The notes under the pieces were generated by a model. It saw only the letters and a list, made by a program, of their open reading frames with translations. It had not been told where the DNA came from and searched no databases. 5,986 nt of DNA from Kiritimatiellia bacterium (GTDB lineage Bacteria; Verrucomicrobiota; Kiritimatiellia; RFP12; UBA1067): assembly GCA_017508315.1 (NCBI GenBank), contig JAFVZE010000301.1, forward strand, positions 1 through 5,986, read 5' to 3'. Position 1 is the first letter of the stretch; each line of letters begins with the position of its first letter. The position numbers were made by a program, and so were the translations under genes. Positions 1-5,980 of this stretch are shown here, piece after piece.

Positions 1-516
1 CGGATCGGGAGATATGACGATCCGGATGGTTCCCCCGGCATCGGGAACGACATTGGCGCACGTCGCGACACCGGTGGTGTTTTTGCTCGTATTGAGCGAA
101 TCCTGAACCGTATTCCCGCCTTCGCACCGGTAACGGACGACACGGTTTTCGGACGCGGTCATCTGCGTTCCGATAAAACGCAGGGTATACGGACGACCGG
201 GCTTGAGACCGGTGAGATCATACGCGAAATACGCCGGTTTGGGCTCGACAAAACTGTAACTGAAATAAAGCGAGGTCCCTCCATTGCGCGCGGCTTCAAA
301 ATCAGCCGCATCGCCGGTAAAAGCGCTTGTGGCGTTGGAGTTGTAGAGATTCTTCACCGCGGGTTGAACCGTGCGCAGAACCGCGTGGGCGGTTGAACCG
401 TTTGACGCGACGAACGGCCCCTGCTCACCTCCGATTTCGAAAGCCGTATCCGCAAGAACGTTCCAGGTCTTGGTATCGGCCGCGGGTGTGCCGTAGGCAT
501 CCACGTAGATTTTCTT
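1..516 (-). repeat. Protein repeat unit 3 of the surface protein (residues ~511-682, cut by window edge)
   Basis: The unit opens with IYVDAYGTPAADTKTWN (513-529) and continues with FTGDAADFEAAR (576-587), LKPGRPYTLRFIG (614-626) and VVPDAGGTIRIVIS (666-679). By comparison with units 1 and 2, only the last closing strand, roughly 10-25 residues, should lie beyond the window edge. More units may follow. Confidence 0.75.
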
Positions 517-2046
517 CGCTTTGTAAGGAAATCCCTTCACGAATACCGCCGTCCATGTCGCCGACCTGCTGCCGGTAACCGTGAGAGGATTCGCCGTTTT
601 CACCTCGTCTGAATCAGGCGACGTCCAGCACAGGAACTGATAACCTGCCGCCGGAACGGCCGTGGCGACAAGCGATTCATCTGCCGAAAGAAGACGAGCG
701 GACGCAGAGGCATAGCCGCCGACGGTCGCGGAAACGCTTCCGCCTTCCGTTGCACGCACGGCCACGACGTTCGCACCCGCTTTCAGGTCGTCTTTCGATA
801 TCCGGTAGGCGCACAGGCAGAAGTATCCCGTATTGTTACCGGGGCCTTTAGTAACGGTAACGGTTGCCTTTCCGTCCGCAGTTGGCTGAATGCCGGAAAC
901 GGTCGCGATTTCAGACTCGTTGTTCAGCGCTTCCAGATCGGCGCTTCCGGAAGTCGCCCCCGTCACGGTGTATGTCGCGGCATAGGATTTACTTGTGTCG
1001 CCGTTTGCACGGCAGGCAACGAACGAAAACGAATACGTCGCGGACGGATCAAGCCCGGAAACCTCGAGGATTCCGCTTGAGCTGGCGTTGCTGCCGAAAA
1101 ATATCTGATTGTTCTGGGTATTGCCGCCGCGCGCCGCTTCAAACGGAGCGGCATCGCCCGTAAACGTATACGTCGCATGGGAATTATGGCTCTGATCCCC
1201 GGTTTTAGACTGCGTCACGTTGATGCCTGTCGGACGACCGGACGCATCCTTGAGATTCGTCATCGTACAAACAAAGACACGTCCGTCGTAATTTTTATTG
1301 TAGTGATTCCACGTCTTGGTATCAACTGCCGGGGTACCGCACGGATCGACGTAGATATCGGTGTCCTCCATCTCGACAATCATAAGAGCGCAGAGAAAAC
1401 CGCGGCGACGCGCATCCTGATTCGATGCCGCTGCGGCTACGGTGAATTCGACGGAACCGTCCGAAAGCGGCGCGATGTCGAAAACGCGGGCGACCTGATC
1501 GGCGTTCTGGTTCACGTTCAGTTCCGCCCAACCGTCGGTGGCGCCGAAAACGGAATACCTAGTCGAGAGATCGACACCGGCCGCGACGGTACTCTTGTAG
1601 GATCCGAGGAAGCGGAATTCGTAACGCTTGGCCGGGTCAAGGCCCATCATCCGGGCACGGATGCAGGACGATTGAGCGGAATCATCAAGAGCAGGGTCGA
1701 CGCAATAGACGACGGAAGAGTTCTTGGCGCGGGCGGGCTCGAAATCCGCGGCATCGCCGCTGTACACCGCTATCCCCGACCCTTCGTAACTGCGGGCCGG
1801 CGACATCAGAAAAAGGCTGACTCCCGTCGCCGCCCCCGTAGAATCCTTGAGATTCTTATAAAGCGCGGGCTTGCCGGAAGCATAGAACGAACAGGCATTC
1901 CAACCGGTCGGCAAGGCGACGGATGTCGAATAGATCTTGATCGTCGTCGCATGCGCGGCGGCAATCAACCCAAGGGCAAAAAATCCGCACACGGCAAGTC
2001 TGATTAAAGAATAACGACCGCCATTCAAAGTACCGATCTTTTTCAT
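1..2046 (-). CDS. Secreted multi-repeat surface/adhesin-like protein, 3' end off window (partial)
   Basis: Reading leftward from the ATG at 2046, the frame is open for 682 codons to the window edge with no stop, so only the N-terminal part is seen. Residues 1-33 form a signal peptide: basic start (MKK, R11, R16), hydrophobic LAVCGFFALGLIAAA, likely cleavage after AHA. Three related units of about 190 residues follow (about 36-226, 229-416 and 511 to the edge). Each opens with an IY strand and carries a (F/Y)(T/S)GDAA-FE-AR motif and a 'L(D/K)P....Y...F' strand. Units 1 and 2 close with a hydrophobic strand (GFLCALMIVE, GYFCLCAYRI). A divergent InlB B-repeat-like domain (about 425-503) sits between units 2 and 3. 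The protein is probably exported and displayed or released; no catalytic motif is visible. The start at 2046 is preferred for its AAGGAGA site. In-frame ATGs at 2067 and 2085 lack one and would put a charged extension before the signal peptide. Function is unknown; ligand or glycan binding is inference. Confidence 0.9.
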   Translation of the reverse strand, partial: MKKIGTLNGGRYSLIRLAVCGFFALGLIAAAHATTIKIYSTSVALPTGWNACSFYASGKPALYKNLKDSTGAATGVSLFLMSPARSYEGSGIAVYSGDAADFEPARAKNSSVVYCVDPALDDSAQSSCIRARMMGLDPAKRYEFRFLGSYKSTVAAGVDLSTRYSVFGATDGWAELNVNQNADQVARVFDIAPLSDGSVEFTVAAAASNQDARRRGFLCALMIVEMEDTDIYVDPCGTPAVDTKTWNHYNKNYDGRVFVCTMTNLKDASGRPTGINVTQSKTGDQSHNSHATYTFTGDAAPFEAARGGNTQNNQIFFGSNASSSGILEVSGLDPSATYSFSFVACRANGDTSKSYAATYTVTGATSGSADLEALNNESEIATVSGIQPTADGKATVTVTKGPGNNTGYFCLCAYRISKDDLKAGANVVAVRATEGGSVSATVGGYASASARLLSADESLVATAVPAAGYQFLCWTSPDSDEVKTANPLTVTGSRSATWTAVFVKGFPYKAKKIYVDAYGTPAADTKTWNVLADTAFEIGGEQGPFVASNGSTAHAVLRTVQPAVKNLYNSNATSAFTGDAADFEAARNGGTSLYFSYSFVEPKPAYFAYDLTGLKPGRPYTLRFIGTQMTASENRVVRYRCEGGNTVQDSLNTSKNTTGVATCANVVPDAGGTIRIVISPDP
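538..774 (-). other. Divergent InlB B-repeat-like domain in the surface protein (residues ~425-503)
   Basis: The segment has the order typical of divergent InlB B-repeats: a GGSVSATVGGY strand, then LVATAVPAAGYQFLCW, then NPLTVTGSRSATWTAVF. The GY.F..W core and the terminal 'tAvF' strand are the usual hallmarks. Such domains are common in bacterial cell-surface proteins and are often structural or adhesive. It lies between repeat units 2 and 3, so it acts here as a linker or spacer module. Family assignment is by motif recognition only. Confidence 0.7.
799..1362 (-). repeat. Protein repeat unit 2 of the surface protein (residues ~229-416)
   Basis: The unit opens with IYVDPCGTPAVDTKTWN (231-247), which matches the start of unit 3 at 14 of 17 positions. 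It continues with FTGDAAPFEAAR (295-306), LDPSATYSFSF (332-342), GIQPTADGKATVTV (385-398) and the closing strand GYFCLCAYRI (407-416). Spacing between the opening and the GDAA motif is about 65 residues, as in unit 3. Confidence 0.75.
1369..1941 (-). repeat. Protein repeat unit 1 of the surface protein (residues ~36-226)
   Basis: First and most diverged of three homologous modules. Landmarks are IKIY at 36-39, YSGDAADFEPAR at 95-106, LDPAKRYEFRFLG at 136-148, and a late strand pair APLSDGSVEFTV plus GFLCALMIVE. The alternating strand pattern suggests a beta-sandwich, perhaps galactose-binding-like; this fold assignment is inference. The unit lacks the conserved GTPA-DTKTWN block found in units 2 and 3. 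Confidence 0.65.
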
Positions 2047-2054
2047 TCGTCTTT

Positions 2055-2061
2055 TCTCCTT
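2055..2061 (-). promoter_or_regulatory. Shine-Dalgarno site for the surface protein gene
   Basis: AAGGAGA on the minus strand, 8 nt before the ATG at 2046. This fixes the start choice over the in-frame ATGs at 2067 and 2085. It is the only strong ribosome binding site in the window; the two other genes have no comparable sequence. Confidence 0.8.
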
Positions 2062-2113
2062 GCTCATTGAATTCTTTTTACACATACACCTGTTGCACCG
2101 TCATCGGGTTCGC

Positions 2114-2163
2114 ATATTACCACATATCTTTCCGAAAAAAGGAAATGACATATCAACTTTCTT
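2114..2163 (-). promoter_or_regulatory. Promoter of the surface protein gene: conserved 23-bp upstream element plus extended -10
   Basis: On the minus strand the element (2163-2141) reads AAGAAAGTTGATATG, a variable base (T here), then CATTTCC. After 21 nt comes TGG-TAATAT, an extended -10 box (hexamer 2119-2114). A start near 2107 would give a leader of about 60 nt. The same element and spacing precede the glycosidase gene. There is no good -35 hexamer at the usual distance from the -10, so the 23-mer, lying at about -56 to -34, probably supplies activator binding or a non-standard -35. Its right half holds an imperfect inverted repeat, GATATG-N-CATTTC. Promoter function is inferred from conservation and position. 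Confidence 0.65.
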
Positions 2164-2196
2164 ACACAGTCGGACCTTTGATCGGCAATGAACATG

Positions 2197-4920
2197 TCAT
2201 CTCACGATAATGACCAGTCCCTTGACTCTTTTCGGTACGAGCGGAAATGCGTTACCGCCTCCAAGAGGACCGTTTCCGCCGCTGCGCAGATACGTACCTG
2301 ACACGAGATCGTAGAAGGCAGGCGCTCCGCCCCTGTTCGGGTCCATGACCGGCACCAGGTCCCGTACGGGAACGGCGCACCGTCCGGAGGTATCCTTCCG
2401 AAAGAGCTTGAACGAATAACATTTCACGGCGGCAAAAGACGTCGCCGCGCCGTCCGCGTCATCCGCGAAGAGATAGAGCGGCAGACGCGTGTCGTTCGGT
2501 CCCGCGACCGAACCGGAACAGCTCCCGTACGCCGTTTCGGTATCGCGCATGATGCAAGAAATATCCTGGGATCCCGCATCCAACGTCGTGACGATCCGGC
2601 AACGTCGACCGACCGCGACCGGATACGAGGCCCCGTCAATCGTCGCGACGTCGCCGAGATATCCCGCCAGCTGTTGAGTCCCGTCGCGGCCGTACAGCCA
2701 GAAACGACCGTCCGCGGCATCCCGCGATGAGCCGCAGAAAACGGATGAACCCGGAACGGCGATCCATTCCAGTTCGGCTTCCATTCTGAGTCCGTCACTG
2801 CCGACAACACCGAGATCGATGTAATCGTCAACACCGTCGGTCTGTATGCAGTCAAGTCCGTACTCCGGCGGTTTCTCGGCCGTAAACCCCTTTACCGACG
2901 AGAGACAGGCGTCCCCGACTGCGCCCACGGCACCCGCCAATTCGACGGCATCACGTACCGCCGCGCCGTGCCAGACGTTCCCTTCCGCATCATGGAGACG
3001 CACAAGAGCCGCATCCGGACCATTCGCGACAAGATACGAAACACGCGGCGAGGTCCCGCCGTAGTCCAGTTCCGAGACGACGCGGCACGTCGTTCCAGCC
3101 GTGAAGTCTACTCCGTGAAGCCGGGTCCATGCGACGCCATCCTTCGTACCGACAAGCCCGCAGAGTACAAGTCCGTTACCTTCTTCCACGGTCACTATCG
3201 ACGCCTGGACTCCTTTGGAAACGCAGGTCTCGAGGAGCGCATCCAGCACTTCGGCATCGAAGCCGTTGGATGCGGCAACGGTCATCTCGATACGTACTAC
3301 GCCGCTTTTAGCGTCATTCGCCTCAAAAAGAGCGTCTTCACCTGAACGCGAAACGGCTGCCGGATCAGTTGACGGACGCCGGACCCACGCCCCGCCTGTC
3401 GTGACGTCGGAGGCGGCATCGCCGACGAACCAGACGCCGCCTGCCGCCAGACCGGCCGATCCCGAAAGCGCCGGGACAACCGGCACGGTTCCGTCATCGG
3501 CGATGTCCGGAATGCTGAAAGCATACGAAAGGAAAAACGATCCCCCGGCAAGGGCATCGCATATGACGTCATCAGGCAAGCTTAAATCATATACACCCGG
3601 ACCGGAAAGAGTCCGGTCCACCGCGGCGACGACACCTCCCGCCTCGTTCGTCACGGAAAGGCGCAACGTGGTTCCGTCGAGACAGGCGACCTGTTCCTTC
3701 ACTTCAACGGAAACACTCCCCTGCCGGAAAAAGTTCGTGATATCCTGCGTCTGGGCGCCGAAGACGACGTACGGATCCCAGACGATCCCGCGACCCTCGA
3801 CGCAGACGCCGCGTCTCGGACGGTCGGTACCGGTTTCTTCGACCGTGTCGTGCGTCACGTGTGTGGCGGCGAGCCGCGCCTCTTCCAGTGTCGGGTAGGT
3901 ATTGACGCCGTTCACCGCGAACGCATCCGGTTTCGCCGGAGGCGGCAGCACGAAAATCCCGTTGGCGACAGGCCGGATCGGAGCGGTATCCCGCGGCGAA
4001 AGCACGTACCCGCCGTGCGCCGTGGCGGGGCCGCCGAACATCATTCCCGCGGCGGCCTGCGCCCACATCTGCGCAGACCCGCCGCCGTCGAGTTCACCGA
4101 CCTCGTTACACCCCTCGTCGATCATCATACGGTACGCATCGACGTCCGGGAAGTCCGCGAGAATTATGCCGCCCGGATCGCTCGTAAACAGAACGAGATT
4201 CGTGGCGACGCCCGTTGCGTTCGTTCCGATTCCGACAAGTGTCCGCCAGTAGGCCGTGCGGCTCTGGTAATTGCCGATCGTGGTTGAAAAGTCGTACCCG
4301 TCGGGCGAGGAACCTCCGCCTACGGGATTGATGACGCCGCCCTTCACAGGATAATTCTGATAGTTGGTGCGTACGGCGTTGCGCACCTTCCGTCCCGACG
4401 CGCCGAGCTGCCACGACCGGGACGGATCGCCGCCCGGGTATCCGGCCGCACAGTCGAGCCGTCCGTGATAGAGGTTGTGATCGCCCAGTTCGGCGAAATA
4501 ACAGTAATCCGTCGATCTTCCCGCGCTCCATCCGCCGTGAACGAGCAGACTGTCGGAAATGACCAGTCCCGTCGGGCGGGCCTCGTCAACATCCGTCCGG
4601 AAATAGTCGCCGTTGATGCCGGCGATCGGCACGACTCCCGTCTCCGTGCGGAGATTTTCCGCCATCGCACCGAGTGCGGAGCGCTTCGCGCCGGATGCGT
4701 TCGTGTCGCCGTGCCAGACACGGATGCGATATCCTTTCGTCAGATCGAACTTGAATAGAGCCGCTTTCGCCCGCGATCTTGAATAGGTGATGAAACGCAC
4801 ACCTGCGTAACCGTTGTAATCAACCGTCTCGGTGCGGACATACCCCTCGATGGCCGCCGCGGCATCCACGGCGGACAATGCCGTCAGAACGGCAAACGCG
4901 ATCGAAGTCAAAAACTGCAT
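2197..4920 (-). CDS. Secreted phosphodiester glycosidase (NAGPA/DUF2233 family) with C-terminal LamG-like modules
   Basis: A complete 907-residue protein. Residues 1 to about 23 are a signal peptide (LTSIAFAVLTALSAVDAAAA). Residues about 55-325 match the phosphodiester glycosidase family, whose best known member, the mammalian uncovering enzyme, removes GlcNAc from GlcNAc-1-phosphodiesters. Family hallmarks seen are GINGDYF (101-107), LFTSDPGG (244-251), GELDGGGSAQMW (275-286) and the closing RPVANGIFV (316-324). Residues about 330-540 are beta-rich and unassigned. A first degraded LamG-like sandwich spans about 540-680. A clearer one spans about 688-890, with TDGVDDYIDLG, LPLYLF, CYSFKLF, PVRDLVPV and FYDLVSGTYL in order. 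The C-terminus ends in a short hydrophobic strand, GLVIIVR. It likely acts outside the cytoplasm on phosphodiester-linked glycans; the substrate cannot be read from sequence. A TAG lies in frame just upstream of the ATG, which fixes the start. No clear Shine-Dalgarno site is seen. No terminator hairpin was found after the stop, so some readthrough into the next gene is possible. Confidence 0.9.
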   Translation of the reverse strand: MQFLTSIAFAVLTALSAVDAAAAIEGYVRTETVDYNGYAGVRFITYSRSRAKAALFKFDLTKGYRIRVWHGDTNASGAKRSALGAMAENLRTETGVVPIAGINGDYFRTDVDEARPTGLVISDSLLVHGGWSAGRSTDYCYFAELGDHNLYHGRLDCAAGYPGGDPSRSWQLGASGRKVRNAVRTNYQNYPVKGGVINPVGGGSSPDGYDFSTTIGNYQSRTAYWRTLVGIGTNATGVATNLVLFTSDPGGIILADFPDVDAYRMMIDEGCNEVGELDGGGSAQMWAQAAAGMMFGGPATAHGGYVLSPRDTAPIRPVANGIFVLPPPAKPDAFAVNGVNTYPTLEEARLAATHVTHDTVEETGTDRPRRGVCVEGRGIVWDPYVVFGAQTQDITNFFRQGSVSVEVKEQVACLDGTTLRLSVTNEAGGVVAAVDRTLSGPGVYDLSLPDDVICDALAGGSFFLSYAFSIPDIADDGTVPVVPALSGSAGLAAGGVWFVGDAASDVTTGGAWVRRPSTDPAAVSRSGEDALFEANDAKSGVVRIEMTVAASNGFDAEVLDALLETCVSKGVQASIVTVEEGNGLVLCGLVGTKDGVAWTRLHGVDFTAGTTCRVVSELDYGGTSPRVSYLVANGPDAALVRLHDAEGNVWHGAAVRDAVELAGAVGAVGDACLSSVKGFTAEKPPEYGLDCIQTDGVDDYIDLGVVGSDGLRMEAELEWIAVPGSSVFCGSSRDAADGRFWLYGRDGTQQLAGYLGDVATIDGASYPVAVGRRCRIVTTLDAGSQDISCIMRDTETAYGSCSGSVAGPNDTRLPLYLFADDADGAATSFAAVKCYSFKLFRKDTSGRCAVPVRDLVPVMDPNRGGAPAFYDLVSGTYLRSGGNGPLGGGNAFPLVPKRVKGLVIIVR

Positions 4921-4941
4921 GCGAATTTCATCGGCAAAAAC

Positions 4942-4991
4942 ATACTATCACACATTTTAAGGTCAGGCGGAAATGCCATATCAACTTTCTT
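4942..4991 (-). promoter_or_regulatory. Promoter of the glycosidase gene: conserved 23-bp upstream element plus extended -10
   Basis: The minus-strand element (4991-4969) is identical to the one before the surface protein gene except for one base (G for T after AAGAAAGTTGATATG). Again 21 nt separate it from an extended -10, TGA-TAGTAT (hexamer 4947-4942). The 18 bases ending at the G after the -10 match between the two promoters at 14 positions. Transcription would begin near 4935, leaving a leader of only about 15 nt with no Shine-Dalgarno site. An alternative reading, TTGATA with TAAAAT at a 19-bp spacing, fits this copy but is not conserved in the other. Confidence 0.65.
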
Positions 4992-5040
4992 TCGGGCAGT
5001 ACCGGACGCAAAGGCACATCAACGTGGGGACCCCTCACTC

Positions 5041-5184
5041 GATGTGCGCAGAAACGGTCCGGCGGCACTGGATCTCTGCAACATCGCCGCCGGACGGGCG
5101 GAACTTTTCTTCGAGCTTATGCTCTCGCCGTGGGACTACGCAGCCGGCGCGCTCATAGTCGAAGAAGCCGGCGGCATCGTCACC
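5041..5184 (+). pseudogene. Relic of an inositol monophosphatase (SuhB-like) gene, both ends missing
   Basis: The plus strand, read from 5041, encodes about 48 residues typical of the C-terminal half of inositol monophosphatases. VRRNGPAALDLCNIAAGR corresponds to the family's 'R..GSaALDLc.vAaGR' block. SPWDYAAGALIVEEAGG is the second family signature, including its metal-binding Asp. Intact family members are about 260-270 residues. Here the N-terminal 'DPLDGT' metal site and the C-terminal tail are both absent. Upstream, the frame stays open but reads through the reverse-oriented glycosidase promoter without family similarity. Downstream, it runs antisense into the hydrolase gene. No plausible start or ribosome site precedes it. 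The fragment has no internal stop, which suggests a recent truncation. The usual Ser in GSAAL is Pro here. It cannot be an active enzyme; an assembly chimera is the other explanation. Confidence 0.8.
5057..5095. repeat. Perfect 10-bp inverted repeat inside the phosphatase relic
   Basis: GTCCGGCGGC at 5057-5066 pairs exactly with GCCGCCGGAC at 5086-5095 across a 19-nt loop. In leftward transcripts this would form a GC-rich hairpin 85-125 nt after the hydrolase stop. It has no following U-tract, so it is not a standard intrinsic terminator. It could still slow polymerase or protect the 3' end of the hydrolase message, or it could be a by-product of Gly/Ala-rich codons in the relic. Confidence 0.5.
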
Positions 5185-5971
5185 GCACGGACGAGAGCTT
5201 CCCGAGAACGAACATCTCCAGATACGGCAGTCCCGCCGTGTACGCCCGGCCGTGATCGCAACAAGGCAATTCCACGAATCGGGCGTTTTTATGTCCGAGC
5301 GCCGTGCAGGAGGCGATCAGCAGACGGTTTTCCTCGCTCCGGCACTTCCACTCGTACGGCGGCTGTCCGCAGACGGATAGAATCGGCGGAAGATTTTCAC
5401 CCACCCACGCGAGCGGTGCGAGCGCGTCGATCTTGGGCAGGAACTGCGCATCCTTGTCTCCCGAAAATTTTCTGACGTTGAAATGCTTCGTCGCCTGCCC
5501 GGAAATCGGCACCAGCCCGGCGATCGACGTATTGGCGATTCCGTGCCGCGCGAGATATGCGGGGTTCATTCCCGCCATCATCGTGAGATAACCGCCCGCG
5601 CTAATTCCTGCGACGAAGATCCGGTTGGTGTCGCCGCCGTAACGGCCGATGTTCCGGAATGTCCAGGCGACGGCCGCGGCGGCATCCTCGACACAGTCTT
5701 TGCCCGACGCCGCTTCGCCTCCGAGCAGCCGGTAGCCGACCGCCACCTGGGCGATGGAAGCGTCGATCGGCACGAAATGCCGATTGCCGTTTTCAAGTCC
5801 GCCACCGTGGAACCACACGACGACGGGAAAGGATTTCGCATTTTGCGGGATGCGCAGATCGAGAACGCATCGCTTTCCCTCGGCATATCTGATCGAGCGC
5901 TCTTCGCGGACACCGGCGAAAAGCGAGACGGAAACGACAGCGGACACGACGATAAAAAAGAACGATTTCAT
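5180..5971 (-). CDS. Secreted alpha/beta hydrolase (BD-FAE / acetyl-esterase-like)
   Basis: A complete 263-residue protein. A signal peptide spans residues 1-20 (MKSFFFIVVSAVVSVSLFAG). The hydrolase core follows: VVVWFHGGG (50-58) is the oxyanion-hole HGGG motif, IFVAGISAGGYL (118-129) holds nucleophile Ser124 in GxSxG, and CCDHGR (237-242) carries the likely catalytic His240. The acid is less clear. The usual Gly-x-x-Asp position reads CGQPPYEWKCRSEEN (201-215), so Glu207 may replace Asp. HGGG-type enzymes of this length cut short-chain esters, often acetyl or feruloyl groups on polysaccharides; a glycan ester substrate is inference. The gene points toward the glycosidase gene 259 nt away, which has its own promoter. 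Its last codons and stop overlap, antisense, the end of the phosphatase relic, so its 3' end lies at a rearrangement junction. No Shine-Dalgarno site is visible in the 15 nt seen upstream. Confidence 0.9.
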   Translation of the reverse strand: MKSFFFIVVSAVVSVSLFAGVREERSIRYAEGKRCVLDLRIPQNAKSFPVVVWFHGGGLENGNRHFVPIDASIAQVAVGYRLLGGEAASGKDCVEDAAAAVAWTFRNIGRYGGDTNRIFVAGISAGGYLTMMAGMNPAYLARHGIANTSIAGLVPISGQATKHFNVRKFSGDKDAQFLPKIDALAPLAWVGENLPPILSVCGQPPYEWKCRSEENRLLIASCTALGHKNARFVELPCCDHGRAYTAGLPYLEMFVLGKLSSVR

Positions 5972-5980
5972 TATGTCGCG

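Noticed and set aside
1177..2007. Long plus-strand open frame of 276 codons opposite the surface protein gene
   Set aside because: It is antisense to a frame with a signal peptide and internal protein repeats. Its own translation is rich in Arg, Gly and Ile with no recognisable domain or ribosome site.
2044..2085. Alternative in-frame starts at 2085 and 2067 for the surface protein
   Set aside because: Neither has a Shine-Dalgarno site, and both would add a charged stretch ahead of a good signal peptide. The ATG at 2046 has AAGGAGA at ideal spacing.
2078..2104. Eight-codon upstream ORF (MTVQQVYV) in the leader of the surface protein gene
   Set aside because: It has no ribosome site and no attenuator-like codon run or hairpin next to it. 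This is within chance expectation.
2131..2151. TTTCC-TTTTTTC-GGAAA hairpin as a terminator after the glycosidase gene
   Set aside because: The stem is only 5 bp and AT-rich, with no U-tract after it. It overlaps the promoter element and is better explained as promoter sequence.
3215..3898. Plus-strand open frame of 227 codons opposite the glycosidase gene
   Set aside because: It is a low-complexity Ser/Thr/Pro/Arg-rich shadow of the LamG-like region. The opposite frame has clear family motifs.
4955..4980. Sigma-54 promoter suggested by TGGCATTTCCGCC in the glycosidase promoter
   Set aside because: The -12 TTGC element is missing, and the matching element at the other gene reads TGTCAT, losing the essential GG.
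5026..5034. GGGGACCCC palindrome between the glycosidase promoter and the relic
   Set aside because: It is only 9 bp, has no second copy, and has no clear relation to a promoter box; too short to support as an operator.
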